Origin: Oscillospiraceae bacterium
Lineage (GTDB): Bacteria; Bacillota; Clostridia; Oscillospirales; Acutalibacteraceae
Reading direction: 5' to 3'
Assembly: GCA_015066405.1 (NCBI GenBank)
Contig: SVOM01000008.1
Span: 1-52,582 of the forward strand
Length of the DNA: 52,582 bases
Under the pieces are notes generated by a model that was given only the letters and a program-made list of their open reading frames with translations, was not told the origin of the DNA and did no database searches. How positions within the stretch are numbered: position 1 is the stretch's first letter; each line of letters starts with the position of its first letter. The position numbers were made by a program, and so were the translations under genes. Positions 15,922 to 22,830 of this stretch are shown piece after piece.

Positions 15922-16753
15922 AAATGCGCTCGGCGTTTTTATAACAAATTTTATCACATTCGGCAGCTGTAAAATAACGGTTTAAACTGTCTATCAAGTG
16001 CACAAAATCGGCACTACTGTTTAAACCGTTTTTGTTTTCCATACCGTCAAAATCGGAGCCTAAGGCCACGGAATCTATGCCCGCAATATTTGCTATATGC
16101 CGTGCCGTGCGCACAACATCCTCAGCCGACATACTGTCGGTGCCGTTTAAAAAGCGAGAATAAAAGCAAACACCTATTATTCCGCCGCCGCGAGCGATGA
16201 TACGAAGCTGTGAATCGTATAAATTTCGCGAATGTGGGTATATCGCATTGCAACAACTGTGCGTTGCTATTATTGGGCGGCGGCATATACGGGAAGCATC
16301 GTAAAAACCGCCCATATTGAGATGCGAAACATCAAGCGTTATACCGACACTATCCATATATTCTACGGCGGTAACCCCTGCTGGCTTTAACCCTTTTAAG
16401 TGAATATCGCGGTTAGGACTGTTAGGGTATGCGAGTTTATTTTCGGTGTTATGAGTAAGCGAGACCGCCTTGACACCAACATTTTTTAATTTTTCAATTT
16501 CGCTTATTTCCCCTTTGGTAAAACCTATGTTTTCGGCGGTTAAAATGGCCTTGAAATCGCTGCTTTTTTCAAACTCCTTAAAAATTTCTGACTGTTTTAA
16601 AAATTCCGCATTTTCGGTGTTGCTTTTACTAAAAGCCGCAAAGCATTGTGCTTTGATATTACCTTTTTTTAAGTTTTCCATGCTCTTTTCTACTGTTGTG
16701 TAGCCATTTGCCACGGCGGACAAGGTATCGCAGTGTAAATCAAAAATTCTCAT
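15911..16753 (-). CDS. Membrane-dipeptidase family (M19) metallopeptidase
   Basis: I start this 280-residue protein at ATG 16753, after a GGGGGA site; the upstream TTG at 16765 overlaps that site. The N-terminal FDLHCDTL gives His7 and Asp9, the first zinc ligands of the renal-dipeptidase family. Further ligands are suggested by LTAEN, THSCCNAIYPHSRN and GSDFDG. No signal peptide is seen, so it is likely cytosolic. The family cleaves dipeptides, including D-amino-acid ones. It lies convergent to the VanY-like gene and divergent from the Xaa-Pro peptidase gene, with only 35 bases on that side. Confidence 0.92.
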   Translation of the reverse strand: MRIFDLHCDTLSAVANGYTTVEKSMENLKKGNIKAQCFAAFSKSNTENAEFLKQSEIFKEFEKSSDFKAILTAENIGFTKGEISEIEKLKNVGVKAVSLTHNTENKLAYPNSPNRDIHLKGLKPAGVTAVEYMDSVGITLDVSHLNMGGFYDASRICRRPIIATHSCCNAIYPHSRNLYDSQLRIIARGGGIIGVCFYSRFLNGTDSMSAEDVVRTARHIANIAGIDSVALGSDFDGMENKNGLNSSADFVHLIDSLNRYFTAAECDKICYKNAERIFTC

Positions 16754-16788
16754 AAAATCCCCCAAAAATTTTAATAGGTGATAATAAT

Positions 16789-17847
16789 ATGAACGAATCG
16801 GTTAAAAAAATACAAGAAATGCTAAGCAGCACCACCGCGGCGCTGATTTTCTCCCAAGCCAACCGCTTTTATTTAAGCGGTTTTGAAACGGATGCGGGGG
16901 TTATACTAATAACCAAAAACGATGCGGTGTTTTTTACCGATTTCCGCTATCTTGAAGCGGCAAAAAAAGCCTCCGCCATACGCGTTTTGGACAGCAAAAA
17001 TTTGTACGGTCAAATCAACGAAATATTAAAGGTCGGCAGTATTACCGAAATTCTTACCGAAACCGATTTTGTAAATGTAGATAAATTTTTTACATTAAAG
17101 CAAAACCTTAATGCCGAAATTTCAAATTCGGGTATAGTTTCCAAAAAACTAACCGATATGCGCTCGGTTAAAAACGAACGGGAAATAGCCCTTATAAAAA
17201 AAGCACAAAAACTGACGGATGAAACCTTTAACTACATTTTACCGCGCATTGAAGCGGGCCGCACCGAAAAAGAAATTATGCTTGATATGGAATTTTTTAT
17301 GCGAAAAAACGGCAGTGAGGGTGTTGCCTTTGATTTTATCGTGGTTTCGGGCAAGAACACATCCTTGCCGCACGGCGTACCCACCGAAAAGCGCATTGAA
17401 AAAGGCGATTTTGTAACTATGGATTTTGGCGGGGTTATTTGTGGCTACCGCAGTGATATGACAAGAACTGTGGCGGTAGGTAGTGTAGCTGATGAGCAAA
17501 AAGCAGTTTATAACACTGTACTTAAAGCACAGCTTGCGGCAATAGAGAAAATCAAAGCGGGGGCAGTTTGCTGTGATATTGATAAAATAGCACGCGATAT
17601 TATCGAAAAAGAATATTCGGGCACATTCGGCCACGGCCTTGGCCACTCAGTAGGCATAGAAATACACGAAAGCCCTGCATTTAACACGCGTGATACATCC
17701 TTCTTGCAAGAAAACACCGTAATAACGGTTGAGCCCGGCATATATCTTGAAAATAAATTCGGCGTTAGAATAGAAGATATGGTTGTTGTAACGAAGGACG
17801 GATGTGAAAATATTACCAAAAGTGATAAAAAACTAATAGTATTATAG
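16789..17847 (+). CDS. Xaa-Pro peptidase, M24B family
   Basis: The 352-residue cytosolic enzyme has an N-terminal creatinase-like domain and a C-terminal pita-bread domain with the full dimetal set: Asp212 in MDFGG, Asp223 in RSDMTRT, His286 in GHGLGH, Glu315 in VEPGIY and Glu329 in RIEDM. It removes residues next to proline from peptides (aminopeptidase P or prolidase). AGGTG precedes the ATG. The length is that of the short aminopeptidase P/PepQ group. It shares a 35-base divergent spacer with the dipeptidase, so peptide breakdown is clustered here. Confidence 0.95.
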   Translation: MNESVKKIQEMLSSTTAALIFSQANRFYLSGFETDAGVILITKNDAVFFTDFRYLEAAKKASAIRVLDSKNLYGQINEILKVGSITEILTETDFVNVDKFFTLKQNLNAEISNSGIVSKKLTDMRSVKNEREIALIKKAQKLTDETFNYILPRIEAGRTEKEIMLDMEFFMRKNGSEGVAFDFIVVSGKNTSLPHGVPTEKRIEKGDFVTMDFGGVICGYRSDMTRTVAVGSVADEQKAVYNTVLKAQLAAIEKIKAGAVCCDIDKIARDIIEKEYSGTFGHGLGHSVGIEIHESPAFNTRDTSFLQENTVITVEPGIYLENKFGVRIEDMVVVTKDGCENITKSDKKLIVL

Positions 17848-17850
17848 TGC

Positions 17851-17879
17851 TTGACTTTTATATATATTTAGTATAAAAT
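17851..17879 (+). promoter_or_regulatory. Promoter of the glpP-like gene
   Basis: TTGACT at 17851-17856 and TAAAAT at 17874-17879 with a 17-base spacer, directly after the peptidase stop. Confidence 0.65.
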
Positions 17880-17880
17880 A

Positions 17881-17962
17881 CATACAAGCAGAGTTTGGAG
17901 ATGCAAAGAGCACTTTTATAATATAGAGGTGTTCTTGTGTCTTCTTTTTATTTTTTTAAATC
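17881..17962 (+). promoter_or_regulatory. Untranslated leader with hairpin before the glpP-like gene
   Basis: About 90 bases separate the promoter from the start codon. AGAGCAC at 17907-17913 can pair with GTGTTCT at 17929-17935. A purine-rich stretch with GGAGATGCAAAGAG precedes it. GlpP proteins bind RNA leaders, so this may be an autoregulatory target. That is inference from gene identity only. Confidence 0.35.
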
Positions 17963-17975
17963 GGAGGTAAGCACC

Positions 17976-18536
17976 GTGACTTTGGCTGAACTAAAGGATT
18001 GTATTGAGCGCGGCCCGATTATTGCCGCGGTTGAAAAGCAAAACTGGCAAGAGGTTTTATCTTCCCCCGTAGAGATTATTTTCCATATGAAAGCATATTT
18101 GCCCACCGTTAAACAGTGCATAGATGATGCACATAAGGCGGGCAAAAAAATATTTATACATATTGACTTGGCCGAAGGCATAGGCAAGGATAGAGTCGGC
18201 ATAGAATATCTTAACGCTTGTGGGGTTGACGGTATAATCAGCACCCGCGGACAGCTCATCCGTTTTGCCAAAGAAATTGGGCTTTTAACCGTTCAGCGTT
18301 TCTTTGTGTTTGACACCCACGGCTTCGATAACCGAGGCGAGCTGCTTGGCAACTCCCGCCCCGATTTAATTGAAATTATGCCGGGTGTTATCGGCAAGGT
18401 TATAAGCCGCATAGCCACGGGCGATATTCCCGTAATTGCGGGCGGTCTTGTTGAAACAAAGCAAGAGGTAACCACCGCGCTTTCAAGCGGTGCGGTAGCC
18501 ATTTCCACAGGTAAAGCTGATTTGTGGTATATGTAG
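17976..18536 (+). CDS. glpP: Glycerol-3-phosphate-responsive antiterminator, GlpP family
   Basis: I start at GTG 17976, eight bases after GGAGG at 17963-17967, giving 186 residues, close to the 192 of B. subtilis GlpP; the longer frame from 17937 has no ribosome binding site. Recognisable family segments are PIIAAV, IFIHIDLAEGIG, GIISTRGQLI and IEIMPGVIGKVI, on a TIM-barrel-like pattern ending in an AISTG phosphate-binding loop. In the known system it binds leader RNA of glycerol genes when glycerol-3-phosphate is present. No glpF, glpK or glpD is nearby. The next gene is an mgtC homologue. Confidence 0.88.
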   Translation: MTLAELKDCIERGPIIAAVEKQNWQEVLSSPVEIIFHMKAYLPTVKQCIDDAHKAGKKIFIHIDLAEGIGKDRVGIEYLNACGVDGIISTRGQLIRFAKEIGLLTVQRFFVFDTHGFDNRGELLGNSRPDLIEIMPGVIGKVISRIATGDIPVIAGGLVETKQEVTTALSSGAVAISTGKADLWYM

Positions 18537-18569
18537 ACTAAAAAGAAAAATCTTAAAGGAGAAATAGCA

Positions 18570-19211
18570 ATGACAGTATATCAGGTTTTATTCCGCTTGG
18601 TTTTAGCGGTTGTGATTGGCGCACTCATCGGTTATGAGCGTGGTCGCCACGGACGTGCGGCAGGTATGAGAACGCACATCATAGTTTGCATCGGCTCGGC
18701 CGTTACGGCTATGACAGGTATATTTGTAAACCAAACCTTTGGCGGCGGCGATGTTTTGCGTATTGCCGCGCAGGTTATATCGGGTGTCGGTTTTTTGGGC
18801 GCGGGTATGATTATCCTTAAAAACGGCAACATAGTAACCGGTCTTACAACGGCGGCTGGCGTATGGACCACCGCCACTTTAGGTATCGCCCTCGGTTACG
18901 GCTTTTACTCGGGCGCACTCATTGGCGCGGCACTGTTCTTTATCGTTATTACTACCTTTATTCGCCTCGAAAAAGACAAGCGCAACAAAGCACAAATACT
19001 GTATCTTGAAATTAACGATGTAAAACGAGTTAACGAAATTTTAGATGCGGTAAAGGACAAAATCACAGTGCCAAACAACCCCGTTGTTGTGCCCTCCAAA
19101 AGCAACATAGACGGCTATGTGGGACTTAATATAATGCTCAACCAACACTTTGAGGTTATACCCGAAGATTTTCTCCAAATTGATGGTGTTGTATTTGCGG
19201 TAGAAGAATAG
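18570..19211 (+). CDS. MgtC/SapB family membrane protein
   Basis: The 213-residue protein has about four to five membrane helices in its first 135 residues with the family signatures ALIGYERGR, RTHIIVCIGSA and GVGFLGAGMIILKNG. A soluble C-terminal domain of about 75 residues (ILYLEINDVKRVNE) follows. Homologues are linked to magnesium limitation, acid tolerance or ATP homeostasis. AAAGGAG precedes the ATG. It follows the glpP-like gene by 33 bases and is probably in the same transcript. A terminator closes the unit. Confidence 0.92.
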   Translation: MTVYQVLFRLVLAVVIGALIGYERGRHGRAAGMRTHIIVCIGSAVTAMTGIFVNQTFGGGDVLRIAAQVISGVGFLGAGMIILKNGNIVTGLTTAAGVWTTATLGIALGYGFYSGALIGAALFFIVITTFIRLEKDKRNKAQILYLEINDVKRVNEILDAVKDKITVPNNPVVVPSKSNIDGYVGLNIMLNQHFEVIPEDFLQIDGVVFAVEE

Positions 19212-19232
19212 TTAAATATATTGCATATTATT

Positions 19233-19266
19233 AGTGCGCTTCACTGTCCGTGAAGCGCACTTTTTT
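19233..19266 (+). terminator. Terminator after the mgtC-like gene
   Basis: AGTGCGCTTCAC and GTGAAGCGCACT pair perfectly around TGTCC and are followed by TTTTT. Confidence 0.92.
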
Positions 19267-19267
19267 A

Positions 19268-19296
19268 TTGAAAATCAAGGAAATTTCAATTATACT
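19268..19296 (+). promoter_or_regulatory. Promoter of the DMT transporter gene
   Basis: TTGAAA at 19268-19273 and TATACT at 19291-19296, 17 bases apart. The predicted start is about 10 bases before the ATG, leaving a very short leader containing GGTGAT. Confidence 0.7.
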
Positions 19297-19312
19297 TACT
19301 GTTGGTGATTAA

Positions 19313-20173
19313 ATGCATATTTTTATAATGGTTTTAGCACTATGTATTCTTGCCACTCTAAAAGCAACGCTACAAAGTGCTTTTGCTAAGAAAAATGTTA
19401 AAAACACAACCGATGGAATATTCTTTAACGGACTTATATTTATATTTTCTTCATTGCTGTTTATAAAGGATGCCGTAGGCTGTAATATAATATTAATACT
19501 TTTCGGCACAGTATTCGGACTGGGATCTTTTTTATACCAGTTATTTTATATAAAGGCCATGGCGTGCGGCAATGTATCCCTCACAATACTTATGGTAAAT
19601 TTAAGTATGATAATACCCACAACCTTCTCGGCTTTTGCGTACGGCGAAAAGATTACCCCACTGAGACTACTCGGCATAATTCTTTGCTTAATCGCTCTCA
19701 CTTTGGGTGTTGATTATAAAGAGAAAGCAAAAGAATATAAAAAGTGGTTTTTGTTTGCGCTGCTGGCAATGTTGGCAAACGGGTCATCCACAATTTGGCA
19801 AAAAGTATTCAGCAAAACCGAATATGTGAGCGACAGCGGTGGTTTTGTTGCTTGGTCATATTTAGCGGCGGCGGTTTTCTCGGTTATAATGTATTTTGTT
19901 TTAAAAACAAAAAGCACGGCGCTTAGTTTTAAAATCACACACACTATAATACTTTTTGCGCTTAGCGCGGGTATTGTTTTAGGTGTTTTCCAGTATATCA
20001 ACACAAAGGCCGTTTCTACCATTGACGGCACACTGCTCTTCCCGTCCTTTTACGGCGGAAACCTCATAACCTCCACCCTTGCGGGTGTATTGATTTTCAA
20101 GGACAAATTAAAGAAAAGCCAAATTATAAGCATTATTGTAGGTGTCATTTCTTTGGTGCTTATGAGTATATAA
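19313..20173 (+). CDS. EamA/DMT superfamily transporter
   Basis: The 286-residue protein is almost entirely hydrophobic, with about ten membrane helices arranged as two EamA-like halves; the first half ends near LALTLGVDYKEKAKEY and the second near GVISLVLMSI. The family exports or imports small metabolites such as amino acids, nucleosides or amines. The gene stands alone between two terminators with its own promoter. The start at 19313 is preceded by GGTGAT; a second ATG 15 bases on is possible. Substrate unknown. Confidence 0.85.
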   Translation: MHIFIMVLALCILATLKATLQSAFAKKNVKNTTDGIFFNGLIFIFSSLLFIKDAVGCNIILILFGTVFGLGSFLYQLFYIKAMACGNVSLTILMVNLSMIIPTTFSAFAYGEKITPLRLLGIILCLIALTLGVDYKEKAKEYKKWFLFALLAMLANGSSTIWQKVFSKTEYVSDSGGFVAWSYLAAAVFSVIMYFVLKTKSTALSFKITHTIILFALSAGIVLGVFQYINTKAVSTIDGTLLFPSFYGGNLITSTLAGVLIFKDKLKKSQIISIIVGVISLVLMSI

Positions 20174-20189
20174 AAATGGTCCTCAAAAC

Positions 20190-20226
20190 AACAAACCGCT
20201 TGATTTTTAATCAAGCGGTTTAATTA
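20190..20226. terminator. Bidirectional terminator between the transporter and YjdF-like genes
   Basis: AAACCGCTTGA pairs with TCAAGCGGTTT around TTTTTAA. The stop codon of the minus-strand gene lies in the loop and its last three codons lie in the stem. Confidence 0.82.
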
Positions 20227-20902
20227 TTTTTTGTTTTTTACTTGCAAAGTAGCCGATAAAAGAAACTACAAAAGCCGCCGCGGCATCAATTATAATGTCT
20301 TTCATAGTATCAAACAGTGCCGCGTTTCCAACAAGCGCCATACCGTTGCTCGATGTGTGCTTTTGCATATTAAGTCCTAATATGCTATCAAGTGTAAACT
20401 CGTAAACCTCCCATATACAACCCAGAGACACGGCAAAACAAAAAGCAAACACCGATATAAAAAACGGGCTTAAACTTACGCTCACTTTTTTGTTTTTATT
20501 AAGCAAATCTACAAGAATAAAACCAAGGGCTCCGAGCATTGCTCCTGAAAATGCGTGGAGAATATCATCCCAGAACGGAATAAGATGATAAAAATTTCTG
20601 ACTTCGCCAAGATAAATAGCGCAGTAAAGGAACACATAATAAAGTATAACTATTGTGTTTGGAACCACTATTTTCCATTTTTTCGAAACGAAGGTTGGCA
20701 ACATCATAACCAAAAGCCCCAAAAGGCATTGTGTTAACATCAAAAGGTAGTCGCTTTTTACCTTTTGATAAGGAGCACCCTGTAAAATTTCTGTGGGTGC
20801 GGCTATCAGCCGTATAAAAGAATAAACCGCCGATAAAGCGAGTGATATAAGCAATATTATGCCGATTAGCTTTACTGTTTTTGCGTGTTTTTTGGCTTCC
20901 AT
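20207..20902 (-). CDS. YjdF/DUF2238-like membrane protein
   Basis: The 231-residue product has about six membrane helices. Conserved-looking polar motifs sit within them: FWDDILHAFSGAMLG, GCIWEVYEFTLDSILG and DTMKDIIIDAAAA. These fit the YjdF (DUF2238) family of uncharacterised membrane proteins as I remember it. The repeated acidic and histidine residues in helices suggest metal or small-molecule binding, but no function is established. AGGAGGAAAA precedes the ATG. It lies 58 bases after yebC on the same strand with a terminator between. Confidence 0.7.
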   Translation of the reverse strand: MEAKKHAKTVKLIGIILLISLALSAVYSFIRLIAAPTEILQGAPYQKVKSDYLLMLTQCLLGLLVMMLPTFVSKKWKIVVPNTIVILYYVFLYCAIYLGEVRNFYHLIPFWDDILHAFSGAMLGALGFILVDLLNKNKKVSVSLSPFFISVFAFCFAVSLGCIWEVYEFTLDSILGLNMQKHTSSNGMALVGNAALFDTMKDIIIDAAAAFVVSFIGYFASKKQKIIKPLD

Positions 20903-20914
20903 TTTTCCTCCTCT

Positions 20915-20946
20915 TAAAAAAGTCCCGACAAGTTACCTTGTCGGGA
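20915..20946 (-). terminator. yebC terminator
   Basis: On the minus strand TCCCGACAAG pairs with CTTGTCGGGA around GTAA, followed by a run of six T. Confidence 0.9.
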
Positions 20947-20960
20947 TAATTTACTATATA

Positions 20961-21692
20961 TTATTCCTCGGGAATGTCCCAGTTATGCCAAATTTCCTGA
21001 ACGTCATCGTTCTCTTCAAGCATATCTATAAGCTTTTCCATCTTTGCCGCTAATTCTTCATCATCAATAGCGGTTAAGGTTTGCGGAATGTAGGCTACCT
21101 CGGCCGATAAGAATTTATAGCCCTTCTCTTCCAAGGCATCGCGCACAGCACCCATATCGTTGGGTTCGGTATCAATTGTGAATACATCGCCATCAAAATC
21201 GAAATCCGAAGCACCCGACTCGAGCGCATCCTCCATAACGGTGTCCTCATCCAAGCCCTCAGCCTCGATAACTATCTGGCCGCGGCGGTCAAACATAAAC
21301 ATAACCGAGCCCGACTGACCAAGGTTTCCACCGCATTTATCAAAATAGTGGCGCATTTCTCCCGCAGTTCTGTTGCGGTTATCGGTAAGGGTTTCAACTA
21401 TAACGGCAACACCGTTTGGTCCGTAGCCCTCATATACCAATTCTTCATAGTTTGTGGCATCGCCCTCGCCCGCCGCTTTTTTGATAATTCTCTCGATATT
21501 ATCGTTAGGCACGTTAGCCGCTTTGGCTTTTGCGATAGCATCCTTTAATTTGCTGTTTTCGGCAGGGTTTGGACCGCCCTGTTTTACTATAACGGCAATT
21601 TCTCTACCGATTTTGGTAAAAATCTTTGCCTTTGCGGCATCGGTTTTTTCCTTTTTACGCTTAATATTATTCCATTTAGAATGTCCTGACAT
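20961..21692 (-). CDS. yebC: YebC/PmpR/TACO1-family protein
   Basis: The 243-residue protein begins with the invariant MSGHSKWNNIKRKK and has the three-domain YebC layout, including PNDNIERIIKKA and the central YEGYGPNGVAVIVE. Members are DNA-binding regulators in some bacteria, and related proteins assist ribosomes at difficult sequences; which applies here is unknown. The acidic C-terminal half is normal for the family. It lies 44 bases downstream of dusB on the same strand and has its own terminator. Confidence 0.96.
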   Translation of the reverse strand: MSGHSKWNNIKRKKEKTDAAKAKIFTKIGREIAVIVKQGGPNPAENSKLKDAIAKAKAANVPNDNIERIIKKAAGEGDATNYEELVYEGYGPNGVAVIVETLTDNRNRTAGEMRHYFDKCGGNLGQSGSVMFMFDRRGQIVIEAEGLDEDTVMEDALESGASDFDFDGDVFTIDTEPNDMGAVRDALEEKGYKFLSAEVAYIPQTLTAIDDEELAAKMEKLIDMLEENDDVQEIWHNWDIPEE

Positions 21693-21736
21693 TTATTTAC
21701 GCTTCCTCTCACGAGATTTTTAACCTAATTATTTTA

Positions 21737-22708
21737 TCACACATTTCGGTTTTCGGCAAGTATCATTTCGGCAATACGCTGGATATCTTCCGCTTTTTCT
21801 ATCTCACCGCACATTTTGCGGATTTTTGCCGCGCCCCGTATGCCCTTTATATACCACGCAGTATGCTTGCGCGACTCCATAAGCGCGGTGCGCTCACTCT
21901 TATACTGCAGCATAAGGTCAATGTGTTCTTTCATTACCGAAAGCCGCTGCTCTATTGTTGGCTCGGGCAAGACTATGCCCTTTTCCATATAGGCGTTAAT
22001 TTGTTCGAACACAAACGGATTACCCATAGCCGCCCTGCCGACCATAACAAAATCGGCACCTGTACTTTCATACATATATTTTGCACTTTCGCCATCGCGC
22101 ACATCTCCGTTTGCAATAACGGGGATGTTAACGGCACGCTTTACTTCATATATCGTTTTATAATCAATACCGGGGGCATACATCTGCTGCCTTGTTCTGC
22201 CGTGCACAGTGATGGCCGCGGCGCCTGCCGCTTCGGCTCGTTTGGCAATTTCTACGGCGTTTATGCTACTGCTGTCCCAACCTGTGCGAATTTTTACAGT
22301 TACGGGTATATCAACGGCATAAACCACCGCCGCCACTATTTTTTCCACTAAAACGGGATCGCGAAGCAGTGCACTGCCGCCACCGTTTCCCGCAACCTTT
22401 GGGGCGGGACAGCCCATATTAATATCAAGAAACGTTGGGTCATATTGGACCGCAACCCGTGCGGCCTCGGCCATAACGGCGGGCTCACTGCCAAAAAGCT
22501 GCGAAGCCATAGGTTTTTCGGCCGAGTGGCAAACAAGATAAGAGCCCGACTTTTTGTCGCCCAAGCTCACACCCTTACTGCTTGTGAGTTCTCCGACTGT
22601 ATAAGCGGCCCCAAATTTTCTGCATATTTCCCGCATTGCTCTGTCTGCTACACCCGCCATGGGTGCTAATGCGGCATAACCCTCAATTTCAATATTTCCT
22701 ATCTTCAT
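21737..22708 (-). CDS. dusB: tRNA-dihydrouridine synthase, DusB type
   Basis: The 323-residue flavoenzyme begins KIGNIEIEG and has the Dus signatures LAPMAGVADRAMR, the active-site INMGCPAPKVAGNGGGSALL with the catalytic Cys, and the FMN-binding VIANGDV and MVGRAAMGNPFVF. It reduces uridines in the tRNA D-loop with NADPH. The ATG at 22708 has no Shine-Dalgarno sequence, and a consensus promoter ends six bases before it, so the mRNA is predicted to be leaderless. It is divergent from polA and followed by yebC. Confidence 0.95.
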   Translation of the reverse strand: MKIGNIEIEGYAALAPMAGVADRAMREICRKFGAAYTVGELTSSKGVSLGDKKSGSYLVCHSAEKPMASQLFGSEPAVMAEAARVAVQYDPTFLDINMGCPAPKVAGNGGGSALLRDPVLVEKIVAAVVYAVDIPVTVKIRTGWDSSSINAVEIAKRAEAAGAAAITVHGRTRQQMYAPGIDYKTIYEVKRAVNIPVIANGDVRDGESAKYMYESTGADFVMVGRAAMGNPFVFEQINAYMEKGIVLPEPTIEQRLSVMKEHIDLMLQYKSERTALMESRKHTAWYIKGIRGAAKIRKMCGEIEKAEDIQRIAEMILAENRNV

Positions 22709-22714
22709 ACGCTA

Positions 22715-22743
22715 ATTATATAATTATAAATTTAACTTGTCAA
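22715..22743 (-). promoter_or_regulatory. Consensus dusB promoter, predicted leaderless
   Basis: On the minus strand TTGACA (22738-22743) and TATAAT (22715-22720) are separated by exactly 17 bases. A start site seven bases downstream of the -10 falls on 22708, the A of the dusB ATG. Confidence 0.8.
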
Positions 22744-22760
22744 ATTTTTTAAATATTATG

Positions 22761-22789
22761 ATGACAAATCGCTATAAATTTGTTATAAT
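22761..22789 (+). promoter_or_regulatory. polA promoter
   Basis: ATGACA at 22761-22766 and TATAAT at 22784-22789 with a 17-base spacer, divergent from the dusB promoter. Confidence 0.75.
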
Positions 22790-22830
22790 ATATTCTGTAT
22801 AAATATATATTAATTTTTTGGGAGAAAAGT

